Assembly: GCF_000313135.1 (NCBI RefSeq)
Contig: NW_004457641.1
Coordinates: 11,260-75,259, forward strand
Source of the DNA: Acanthamoeba castellanii str. Neff
Lineage: Eukaryota; Discosea; Longamoebia; Acanthamoebidae
Length of the DNA stretch: 64,000 nucleotides
Reading direction: 5' to 3'
How positions within the stretch are numbered: the first letter of the stretch is position 1; every line of letters begins with the position of its first letter. Shown one piece after another: positions 24,337 to 34,316 of this stretch. The notes beneath the pieces were generated by a model that was given only the letters and a program-made list of their open reading frames with translations, searched no databases and was not told where the DNA came from. Made by a program: the position numbers and the translations under genes.

Positions 24337-27300
24337 CTACGATGGAAAGAGAGTGTCGTGTCGGTGTGGCTCATCATTCGTTGCGGCAAAGATCTCGCGG
24401 AAGAACTCCTCCTCGTCGGTGAGGACCAGCTCGGGCGATGAAGAAGGAAAGATGGCCGACGACGAAGACGAAAGCGATGACGAAGAAGATGACGGCGGCA
24501 GCCGAGAGGGGACGGCGCCGCCCTCCCAGCCGGGCTGTTGGGAGGGCGACATGACCGGCGAGGAAGACGTCGTCTGCGACGGTGGCGACGATGACGATGA
24601 AGCGCACGGCGAGTCGAGAAGCTCGAGCGGCGTCGATAGGTGCGCGTCGGCTCGCTCGTCGTAGCCCCTGGGCCCGCACTTGGTCTTGGGTCTGCCCGCC
24701 TTGCCGCCGCGTGCGTCTCGTCGTGGCCGACCGCCGGAGCTCCCGTTCCGCCGCTCCTGCTTGGCAGCAGCACCCAACTGGTCCTTCGCAGCGGTGTCGG
24801 CATCCTCAGCGGTGACGATGGTCTCGTAGATGGCTACGAGCTCCTCGAGCGACTCGATGCGCTCGTCCAGGTTCTGCGTCCTGGCCCTCACCTTGTACAT
24901 GCGTTGCTCCTGCTCCGTGTGAAGAGACGGGTGAGCCACTCCATCCGGTTAATGTTAACGGTAAAGAGATTGTGAAGGGGGAGAGGGACTTACGAGGGCG
25001 GTCATAGCGCGCTCCTTGCGCTGCAATTCGGCGAAGAACTCGGCGTTCTGGGGCTCCAGTAGCTGAGAAGGCGCTGCTGCTGGCGTGGATGATGACGTGG
25101 CAACATCGGAGGAAGTGGAGTGCGACGCCGCGGCGGCCGCGGGCACGTTGTGACCGAATAGAAGAGTGTCCACCGGCTGTCGCGGAGGCGAAGATGTCAC
25201 GGCGGGAGGCTCCGCGGGCATCTTGCCTGCAAGCGGAGGCACCGTGGCCGAGAAGAGAGCAGACGAAGCTGGTGGTGTCGAGGAGAGGTGGGTAGCGCGA
25301 GACGAAGAAGGAGGGGAGGGGAAGTCTGATCGAACTGCCGGAGAGAAAGGAGGACAGCAGACGGTCGCCGGCGATGTCTGCGGAGGTGCCGGACCGGAGC
25401 AGCGCTGAGCGCCGGTGAGGAACGAAGCGACCGCCGGGTGAAAGAACGAAGACGACGACGGGAATGAAGCGAACGATGACCCGTTGGCGGCCTGTGGTGA
25501 CTTGCGGTCGAGGAGATAGTCGTACCGCTCGCGTAGCTTTCGGAGGCCCGGCATCTTCTCCACGTTGATCTTCATCGCATCGAACATCTCGAACACCAAC
25601 TCGCCCTGGAACAAACAGATGTGGTGAGCACAGCAAGAGGACTTGTCGGGGGGGAGGGGTATGCGGTAGAGGTGCGTACGTCGTCTTTCTCGGCGAGAAT
25701 GGAGAGGATCATCTGGTCCGCACGCAGGACCGGCGGTCCAAGGAACTCGAAGGAAGAGTCCAGCTTCCTCTTCTGAGAGAGCTGGATATAGTCCTCGATG
25801 CACTTGTAGGCCTGTTTGTTACAATTAATATAATGATCAGTATTAAATAATGATAAGTAATATCAAAGCTCGGTAAAGGAATAATAACAGCAATGCGCTA
25901 TCATAAAGGGGAGTGTGCGAACCTGGCGTTGGAGGCCGAGCATCCAGAAGCACTGAGCTCGGCTAGCTATTGCGCACAAGCGTAAGCTGAGATACATGAA
26001 AGGCGGCCAGTCCTTCGCAATGGTCTCTAGTCGCACTTCCAGGCTAGCACGGTCCGCACGAGCTGAACGATGTCGTTGTCCTGTGTGCCGCCAAACAAGT
26101 TGAGCTCACGAGAAAACACGACGCGAGCGTTGAGAGAGAGAGAGAGAGAGAAAGGTGAGGGGCGGCAACCGGTTACTTACCATGTGGTGAGAACCCGCAG
26201 TCGCGCAACCGCTCGCAAAGCCCTGGTTCTTCATGTCGAGGGCGATGATGACGTGGAAGAGAACGATCGCCGTGTCGGCGATTCCCTGCATTACGGACAT
26301 GCCATAGGGCATGGCCTCGCGCGTTTGGCCGTCCACGAAGTAGGTGTAGTACGGGAGCTTCTTCACCGAGCAGAAGGCCTCGTCCAACATCCGCATATCG
26401 CTCGGGCTGGTGAACCGCAGAATCGATTTCATGAACATGCATCGGTGGTAGGCGTCACTGTGAAACACCACAAGAGTTGTAGTTAGTCAACGTTGACTCT
26501 TGCGACGACAACGCAACACAACGCGCAGTGAGCCGACCTGTTGAGGGCAGGGACTCGGTGACATATCTGCATCGCCTTATCGAGTATCTGATGCACCTCG
26601 CGATCGTCCATCTCACCTTCGGTGTGCGCAAAGATGGCAATCGACACCAACGCCTTTAGGAAAGGAAGAAAGGGGAAGAAGAGTTGCTTAGCCACGAGTT
26701 CACTGCGAAAGAGATCGTCCGTGTCCCAATGTAATGAACAGAAGGTAGGAGGGCGATACCTCAGCCAGAGTATAATCGGAGCTATCACCGCCAACGTAGA
26801 CAGCTGCCTGGCGCGCCTTCATGAAGAACTCTTTCGCCATCTTCTTGTCGCCAGCCTGCGCCGCACCTGTGCACAACCCCAAATACCAACAACACCTTCA
26901 GCCTTCGTACGTGTGTCACCAGATCAAAGACGCGGCTCCCTATCTAAGCGTTACGCACCCTGGGCCAGGACCATCAGCACGCTGACGCCGAGCGTGGCCT
27001 CCTCCTGGCTGGTCCACCCGTCGAAGCCGCGCTCGAGGCTCGACCGTACGTTATCGCCGACCATTGCGCTCGGGTGGATGGTCGCGTAGACCCAGACCTT
27101 CTTGCGATACGTGTCGAGGTAGCAGAGTCCCATCGCCGCCAGCCGCAGGTGTGCGTCCTCCGTCCATATGCGCCGCGCCTTATTCCGGCCCAGCGCCGCC
27201 ACCTTCGTGAGCGCTTTCGATGGTCGCTGAAGCGCTGACTTGGTGTAGGGATGCAGCGTGGCTCCCTCGTCCGCGTTGCTGTCCTCCTCCTCTTCCTCGC

Positions 27301-28564
27301 CCTCGGCCTGATCAGTTGTCATTGCCTGGTGCAGACGCGACGCTGTCGCAGCGGTGGGTGTGATCAGCTGTAGACTCGCTCGCTCGTCATGTAGCGCAGT
27401 GGCGTCCACTGGCGAGAAGTAACCGTCGAACAGGTCTCCGGCTCTGACACCGGCGTCACCGCGCGAGCCATCCACGCCAATGCCATCCCTCAGCGCATAT
27501 CCGTCTGTTGTGTTGCTCCTGCCCGTCGTGGGCGCCGCTGTCCAGCCGCCTCGCGCCATATTGTCTGTCACGCCATACACGCACAATAGCACCGGTGGTT
27601 AGCGCCCAAATCCCACGCCGCAACCGTAGCAGATTCCAAAAAACGCGCGATCAACCAAAATAATAATAAATTCGATCAACTTCTCTTATTTATTTATCAA
27701 TTAAAAAATAAATAAGAGAATGAAGTACACTTCATTCGACGAGTCACAAGCATGGGTGGTGGCTGTACCTGATCCGCGGTGTCTGCGCTTGCGCTGTTGG
27801 CCGCCAGCGGCCGGGCTGGTGGTGGCGTGACGGGCGTGGTTGTGCATCCAAAGGTGGTGGTCGGGATGTTGGTACAGTGTCTGCTGCTGGTGGTCGTAGT
27901 CGTAGGCCTGAGGCGCGAGCTGCGGTCCGAGAAGGATGGGCGAAGAAGATGAAGATGAAGACGAAGAAGACGACGAAGCAGCAGCAGCGGCGGCGCGGCG
28001 ACCGTTGGTGCCAGACGTCGGTGGCGTGGTGATGAGCGCGGCCGGGTAGTGGGCCTCGTGGCCCGTCGTGAGCTCCTGGAGCTGCGGTGGGAGCGTGGCG
28101 GGCCACGGCTGGCGCGAGAGGTAGGCCACCACCTCATCCCACTCTTGATCATCTGCCGACGCCGTAGCGCTGTACGGGAGCTGCTGCTGGAGGGCGGGAT
28201 ATGGATGATGGGTGGAGGTAGGAGTGGGGAAGAAAGATGATTTGGCCGAAGATGCAAACGTGGCGGCTGCTGCAGTAGAAGGTGAAGGTGCGTCGCCCTC
28301 GACAAGGTGCAACAACGACGCCATGAGGGTGGGGCTGGGTTCGGCCGTTTTGTAGCAGGAATATTGAGGGTGAGCAGCATCGGATTGGCCGAATCTGCAA
28401 CCGTCTTCTTGGTGATGATGCGCTGGCTGCGTGTGTAGATGATGGTGATGATTGTCGCCGGCGAGGGGTTGGGGGCTGGCGAGACTGGGTTGTTGGTGTG
28501 CAGAGCTGCCGTTCTGGTGGCCCCAGCGCTGATAGGGATACGGATTGCCCTGTTCTCCATCCAT
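24337..28564 (-). CDS. unassigned Ser/Gln/His-rich protein, possible transcription regulator
   Basis: Probable single gene from ATG 28564 to stop 24337. The first exon is low complexity: His-, Gln-, Ser- and Ala-runs, then a basic cluster RKRRHRGS (near 27790) that could be a nuclear signal. The middle exons (27550-25700) are alpha-helical and globular, e.g. RLAAMGLCYLDTYRKKVWVY, AKEFFMKARQAAVYVGG, REVHQILDKAMQICHRVPAL and ADTAIVLFHVIIALDMK; the pattern recalls the middle-homology helical region of fungal-type transcription factors. The last part has a coiled-coil segment (RTQNLDERIESLEELVAIYE, 24890-24830) and a Ser-rich acidic tail. I found no Zn2Cys6, bZIP or other DNA-binding motif. It could be two genes split near 27600. 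Confidence 0.5.
26131..26151. repeat. (GA)n tract in intron
   Basis: A short pure GA array close to an exon border of the unassigned Ser/Gln-rich gene. Confidence 0.85.
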
Positions 28565-29471
28565 CTTCTCGAGCGCGTTCTTTCTCGAATTCGTTGCGTA
28601 ATCAACTCAAATCTTCTCTCGTTATGGTGCACGTCTACGGGCTTCACCCTTTTGTTCCTCTCCTTTTCGGCTGCGCGGCGTGGGCTTCGCAACCAGCCCA
28701 CGGGAGCTGGTTGAGGTGTCGTGGCGGTTGCCGGTGGTGCGGGAAGGAAAGTGCTGCCTTCGCGCGTGGCCCTTGACGCTTGGGTTGACACGCGGCGCTC
28801 ACGAGAATCCCAGGCTTTGTTGCAAAGCGCAGGAAGCTCTCTGGTGGTGAACGATCGCTGGGAGGTTGATGATGGCAAGGGAGGTGGGCGAAGAAGGATG
28901 AAGACGAAAAGAACGAAGAACTTCAGCTAGCGCGACGTGCTCTTCGCTTCTTCTTCTTCTTCGTTTGCCGATTCCCAGCACGACGACGGGGAGCGTCCAG
29001 CTGCGGCAAGTCAAGCGAGAGAGGTGCACCCGCACACAAGGTGGTGTCTTGGGACCGGTGCCAGGCATCACAAGTGTATGCGAACTATGTCCCAGCGCCA
29101 GGCATCTGACCTGTTTCAAATAGTTAAGGAACATCTTCCCTCCCAACGGTTGACTCAATCCATCGACACCCAATCACCAGCAGATCGGCTTGCACGGAAC
29201 GCACGCAACCGCAATTGCTGTGTATCACGGGTTCGAAGGGCACACCGCCAGATTGCCCTGACGTGTGGGTGCATGGTATTCTTTAAGAGCATTCGGCCGT
29301 TATGAGTATTTCCGCCTCGGCGTGTTATGTGGTGAAGTGGCCGACCACCGATCCTGGTTGGGGCATTACGCCCGATTCAGGGGTCCTCGTAGCCGGTTGG
29401 TCTGTCCAGTGCAAGGAGACGAGGATGAAGATGACCGGGCTACACCGATCGACGAGGATGAAGCTGTACGT
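28565..29471. other. 900-bp intergenic region
   Basis: No gene recognised on either strand. It contains the 5' flank of the Ser/Gln-rich gene and the 3' flank of the F-box/WD40 gene. A GGGTTCGAAGG motif near 29230 resembles a B box, but no cloverleaf forms. Confidence 0.5.
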
Positions 29472-31561
29472 CTACTGGATGACACAGTCCTCGTTGGTCG
29501 TGGTGCCAGCGAATGAAGCCACGGACACGAGGGCGTCGAGGCCGCCAGCCGCAGGCGGTCCACGCACGTAGTCAGGATCGCTAAAGTCCCACAGCCGCAC
29601 GGTGTGGTCGGTGGCTCCGCTGACGAGGCGCACGTCATCGCAGTCCACGCTCAGTACGGGGCCGGTGTGTCCGCGAAGGGTGTTGATGCACCACAGGTCG
29701 TCGTCCCAGTCCCACACCTTGACCAGCCGGTCGCCGCCGCCGCTCACCAGCTTCTGCCGGTCGAAGCGCACGGCGAAGACTCCGCGCATGTGCTCCTCGA
29801 GCTCCTCCACGCACTGGCCCGTGACGCGGTCCCACACCCGCACGCTCCAATCCGGCGAGCCCGAGACAATGCGCCTCTCGTCGAATTGCACGCTCGACAC
29901 CGATCGTGCGTGTTCGCCGGCCAAGATCTGCATGCACCTGCCTGGAAAGGGCGAGGTATCGGGTTGGGAAGTGAGTGCATTGCTCAAATTCCAAGAAGCA
30001 AGCGGAGGGATGGGGTGTTGGCGTACGCACCGCTACTGAGGTCGAGGACGCGGATGGCACCGGTCTCGGTGCCCACCACGAGGCAGCTGTCGTCGAACTG
30101 GAGCGCGCGGACGACGGTGCTCTTGTGCTGAAACGCTATGCGCTCCGGCTCCTTCTTCCGCAGGTCGCACAGGTGAATAGCACCATCGGCGCCTCCTGTT
30201 CCGCCAGGAGAGTGGCATCGTGTGCCTATGGTGAGTGTTGCATCCTTTCTTGCTCACGCGCATAACCGATGCGCACGCACGACACGACACATGACACACG
30301 ACACACGACACATGTGTCCAAACGAACACGAACACGAACACGCACCTGACACAACTTTGGTGTCGTCCATCTGCAGACATAAAACGGTTCCGCGGTGCAC
30401 GGTGATGCTTCGCACCATCTTCCCCTGCGTGAGATCCCATACTGCGACACGTGGGAGTGAGTGTGAGCTCATGAACGCAGTGATCAACCTCACACTGTGG
30501 TTTCCGAGGACTGCGCGGTTGGTACCTTTGACGCTCTTGTCCTCACCGCCGCTGGCCAAGCTGGTCTCGTTTCGGTGGAGGCACATGACGCTGCCGATGT
30601 GGCCGCGGATCGCGCCCACAGCCTTTCCGTTGGTCGTATTCCACGCCCGGATTGTACTATGGTAGGAAGGCAAGGCACCCAACGCATCAGACACGGTCAA
30701 GAATTTGTTTGCACCGCACGACACTCGCACAGTCTGCATGCACAAGCTCGTGTACCTGTCTGCAGAGGCGCTGAAGACCCGATCCTTGGCGCTCCATATG
30801 CGAACGGTGGTGACGGCTGCCTGGTGCCCGCGCATCACCACCTCTCGGTAGTTGTTCCGTCGCCACCCGCGCGCACGCTCGTGTCGGATCTTGAAGTCTT
30901 CGCGCCACTTCGACGTCGAAGAAGGAGAGTCTAGCGGTGAGCTGCGAGGCGACAGTGGTTGGTGCGGCCGTGGTGCTTGCGATGACCAAGCCTGCGGTGG
31001 CAAAGGCGCCAATGACGACGACGACGACGATGATGAAGGAGAGGCCGAGGAGGGAGGAGACAGAGAAGGGAAAGAAGCCGTGAATGGTGAGGGTAGGGCG
31101 GTCGACGAGGGATCGAAGCGTTGGGCGTGCAGCCGGCGCCAAAAGTCATCGGAGCGGGCCCAGGCCGCCCAGTCCCGGCACACGAGGGCGAGGCCGCACA
31201 CGTCCCGCACCCTCAGGTGCACGATGACCTCCATCTGTAGGGCGGGTGGCAGCTGTTGCAGCAGCTGAAACGATTGAGGCGAAGCAGAAGACGCATGGTC
31301 TATCGAGGAGGCGGAGACGGCCGAGTTGGGATGAATTGAGTCATAATTTTGCAATTGTGTCGGCTGTACGTGGGAGTTGGTGTGCGTGGGCCTGTGGTGA
31401 TCTGGAGACTGGGGCGAGTACAGCTCGTTGCTCTGTTTGCGCCTCGCCCTGTGCGTCTGTGGTCGAGGGGGCGTAGACCCGAAATCATCCACAAATCCAA
31501 GAAGGTCGTCTTCCTCTCCCCCCTCCCCGCAAAGCTCGAACGCCTCCTCTCGCCTCAGCAT
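29472..31561 (-). CDS. F-box/WD40-repeat protein
   Basis: Starts at ATG 31561 with a low-complexity acidic/Gln-rich leader. Then comes an F-box (LPPALQMEVIVHLRVRDVCG then CRDWAAWARSDDFWRRL, about 31260-31135) and a Ser/Pro-rich linker. At least six WD-type blades follow, with repeating patterns such as ASADR, STIRAWNTTNG, ASGGEDKSVK, VWDLTQGKMVRSITVH, VSGSPDWSVRVWDRVTG, VSGGGDRLVKVWDW and VSGATDHTVRLWDF. F-box/WD40 proteins are substrate receptors of SCF (Skp1-cullin-F-box) ubiquitin ligases; the RBX1 RING subunit of such complexes is encoded at 56.7-57.3 kb. The substrate is unknown. It diverges from BRK1 over 195 bases. Confidence 0.9.
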
Positions 31562-31756
31562 GGTTTGCGCTACGTTTCAAATCAATCAATGAATCAACAA
31601 ACGTGCTCGCTTCTCTTTTCTCTTTGCTTTTCTTTTTCTTCCATATCTTCGGCACAATTTTGAGTTGGTCTGCGCCAAGCAACCAACAAACAAAGCCGCG
31701 TTGAGATCCGATCGCATTGTTGAAGCAGTTGCTCGATTGCCAGCGCCTCAAACAAA
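31562..31756. promoter_or_regulatory. divergent promoter F-box/WD40 - BRK1
   Basis: 195 bases separate the two start codons. The segment is AT-richer than its flanks and rich in TTTTCTTTT on the plus strand. No TATA element stands out. Confidence 0.5.
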
Positions 31757-32162
31757 ATGGATAAAGGAAAGACCAACATCCAGCGAGACTGGGAACAGCG
31801 GGAGTTCATCGAGGATGTCACGGTTAACATAAAGAAGGTCACCGAATTTTTGAACCGCTTTGGTACTTCTTCCTCCTCTACAATCCTCTACAATTTTGTT
31901 TTAATTAATTGTCGTTCATTTCGCCAACTGTTTGTCGGGTGCCGTAACGCCCTTATATTACAATCGTAACATCTTCAACGTCAATCACTGCCCACCTTTT
32001 TCAATTTTATTAATCCATTACCCTTTGGCAGACATTTCGACACGGTACAAGCTGGCGCGCATCAACGAGAAGCTTTCGAAGCTGGAGAGGCAGATGGACT
32101 ACCTTGAGGCAGCCCTCAAAACCGTTTCCGGAGGCGGCGACGGCGGTGCTGCCGCCGAGTAA
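31757..32162 (+). CDS. BRK1: BRICK1 (BRK1/HSPC300), SCAR/WAVE complex subunit
   Basis: Two exons (31757-31862, 32032-32162) join in phase to 78 residues, the size of the family. The sequence shows IQRDWEQREFIEDVTVNIKK, then KVTEFLNRF, and after the intron STRYKLARINEKLSKLERQ, then DYLEAAL: the expected coiled-coil helix with the conserved RLxxLNEKLxxLER core. BRK1 is the smallest subunit of the pentameric WAVE regulatory complex that activates Arp2/3 at the leading edge. The C-terminus has a Gly/Ala-rich tail. Confidence 0.95.
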
Positions 32163-32499
32163 AGGACCCCCCCCCGGACCATCGCTCCCCCTTTCCCTCT
32201 CGCTCTACTCTGCCCTCAACCACCAAAGAGTCCAACCGAGCCACACACGTCGCCGCCCGCCCTCCCTTACTTCTCCCTTCTCCCTTCTCCTCTTGTTCAT
32301 CAGCGGCGGTGAGTTGAGGCCAACACCACCGGTTCTTTTGTACAATTCTACACAATACAACACCCACCATCCCCGTGACATGGCCATCTCATCATCCTCA
32401 GCCTCATCATTTCCATTTGATTCTGAGACTCTAAGGAGAAGAGCCGATCGCGATGAAGACGAAGAGGAAGAGGGTGTTGTGGTTGTGGCTGTAGCGTCT
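32163..32499. other. convergent intergenic between BRK1 and RCHY1
   Basis: 337 bases containing both 3' UTRs, pyrimidine-rich on the left. No gene seen. Confidence 0.6.
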
Positions 32500-33600
32500 C
32501 TAGATGTAGTCATAGACGAATCGGTCCACGAGGTAGGCGAGGCAGATGAGGGCGATCAGGTCCTGGAGGAGGCGCTTGCCCCATCGAAGGGCCTTGACCT
32601 TGACCTCCCGTATGAGCGCTTCCCGCGGGTCGAAGAGCATGCGCTGGCACGTCGGACATCGGTAGAACCCGTTCCGCGTGTAGGTCTCGAAGCAGGCCTT
32701 GTGCATCGAGTGCCCGCAGGTCAGCACCGACAACGGGTCCCTTGAAACGTCATCACGCGCGTGCAGTCAGCGCTGTGTGTCGTGTGTGCGTGTGTGCGTG
32801 TGGTGCGTGTGTGTGGTGATGTGTGTCGTGTGTGTGTGTGTGTGTGTGTTGGCTTACCGAGAGGTGAACAAGTGTTCCCAGCAGACAGGGCAGTTGGTGT
32901 TGAGCACGTCCTCGATGCACTGATGGTTGTTTTGGAGCGAAATGGCTAAACAGGCCTTGCACTTGCTACAGTGGAAAAAGTCCACCCCCAGCCCTGCGTA
33001 CCATCACCAAGCCAGCGCCAGCGCTCGAGAGGTTAGACAGGACCAAGCACCAGCACTTGGGGAAGTGGAAGGCCGAACCTTTGCCGATACGGCAGATCCC
33101 ACAATCGACGCAGTGGAAAATGCTCTTCTTTGGGTCATCGCTCCAGAGGTGGCATATATTACAATAGTACAGTCCCAGTTGTCTGTCGCACGACACGCAC
33201 GCACGCACGACACGCACACAACGCACGCAGAGAAATCTTCTGATCAGGACACGCTACAGCCAGACTGGGGATTGCAGTGGGTTTACTTCTTGCATCCCTC
33301 GGCAGAACAGCACTTTTGTGCGGGCTGCTCGAGGCCGCAGTGCATGCACTGCATCTGGCGGACGGCGAACCTATGTGTGCAGCTGCCAAGTCAGCCATAT
33401 GCAAGTGTGTGTGCGGAAGGCCGCCGTGACAGTGGCGTTGAAAGGCGTGCCTGTCGAGGGTGTGATCGGTCTTTTCGTCGTGGCACGAATGGCAGGTGAA
33501 CAAGGCACCATCGCAGCACGGCGCACGTATGCGGCTTCCGCGTCGGTAGTGCTTGCACCCGAGCACGCGTTCACCCTCCTCCTGCTCGCGCCAACGAGCC
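32500..33600 (-). CDS. RCHY1: CHY/CTCHY/RING zinc-finger E3 ubiquitin ligase, RCHY1 (Pirh2)-like
   Basis: Blocks in order on the minus strand: CHY finger GCKHYRRGSRIRAPCCDG and FTCHSCHDEKTDHTLDRH (33570-33450), QCMHCGLEQPAQKCC (33350-33310), CTCHY finger YYCNICHLWSDDPKKSIFHC then CGICRIG (33175-33090), FFHCSKCKACLA (32980-32945), and RING-H2 CPVCWEHLF plus TCGHSMHKACF plus YRCPTCQ (32905-32650). This is the complete RCHY1 zinc architecture; RCHY1 ubiquitinates p53 in animals, but the substrate here is unknown. The C-terminus LLQDLIALICLAYLVDRFVY looks like a tail-anchor membrane helix, which RCHY1 lacks. The start codon is not resolved; in-frame sequence begins at about 33600. Confidence 0.85.
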
Positions 33601-33678
33601 AGTAATCATTTTTTGTTTTATAGTTTAATAACAATGGAATGATGATGAAAAATCATTTTGAACGATTAAGGATGGAAA

Positions 33679-34128
33679 ATGGGGGCGATACGTGGTAAGT
33701 TACGGTCCAAGGCGGTGGCTGCTCTGCCATCTGTATATGGATTTGATGCTTCGGTTCTGTTGCAGTGCCGTTTTACCGCAAGCCCGTGCGACTCGGCAGG
33801 CACGGAAAGTTCGAGTTTTATTTTCAATTTCTTTTGTTCATTTCTTTCACACATTTAAAACACAACGCACACGACACGCACGACACGACACGACTCACAC
33901 ACCACACAGGCGGTCAAGCCAAAATGAGTCGTCGTGCGCTGTTGATGTGTTAGATCACCACCTACCACCTCTACCCACTCAGAGACGAAGTGCCGAGTGG
34001 CTGCGGGGAGGACATCTACGGGGTCGCCCTTCCAGCGCAACCGGGAGCCCTGGGACCCGCGCGAGGTGTACCAAGCGTTTGTCATCGCTCTGGTGCACGA
34101 CCGCATTCGCCGGCACTTACATAAAAAG
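33679..34128 (+). CDS. possible small spliced gene, unassigned
   Basis: ATG 33679 opens MGAIR followed by a perfect GTAAGT donor. A TTGCAG acceptor at 33765 restores the frame, giving VPFYRKPVRLGRHGK. A later open segment reads NREPWDPREVYQAFVIALVH (34036-34095) before the tRNA-Phe terminator. The middle joins are unresolved and no family is recognised. The basic start hints at a small mitochondrial or ribosomal protein, but that is a guess. Confidence 0.3.
34123..34127 (-). terminator. Pol III terminator of tRNA-Phe
   Basis: Five T on the minus strand, 16 bases past the tRNA 3' end. Confidence 0.7.
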
Positions 34129-34143
34129 AGATTTCGTATCGAT

Positions 34144-34216
34144 TGCCCTCTGCCGGGTTTGAACCAGCGACCTCACGATCTTCAGTCGTGCGCTCTACCA
34201 GCTGAGCTAAGAGGGC
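34144..34216 (-). tRNA. tRNA-Phe (anticodon GAA)
   Basis: 73 bases. The acceptor is GCCCTCT/AGAGGGC with discriminator A. The D arm TAGCTCAGCTGGTAGAGC has the A box. The anticodon stem CACGA/TCGTG closes loop CTGAAGA with anticodon GAA. Variable loop AGGTC; T arm GCTGG-TTCAAAC-CCGGC. No intron. All invariant positions are standard. Confidence 0.95.
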
Positions 34217-34316
34217 GGTTGATAAAAAGAAGCTAATTTTATAATTATTACTACACTAGCGTGTCAGTCTGGCTGATAAAAAAGAGAAAGGCTGTACAAC
34301 ATACTATTTACACACA

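Noticed and set aside
29215..29250. tRNA-like B box GGGTTCGAAGG
   Set aside because: No T stem, acceptor stem or A box at the right spacing.
34017..34236. Protein reading through the tRNA-Phe gene
   Set aside because: The C-terminal part is just translated tRNA sequence.
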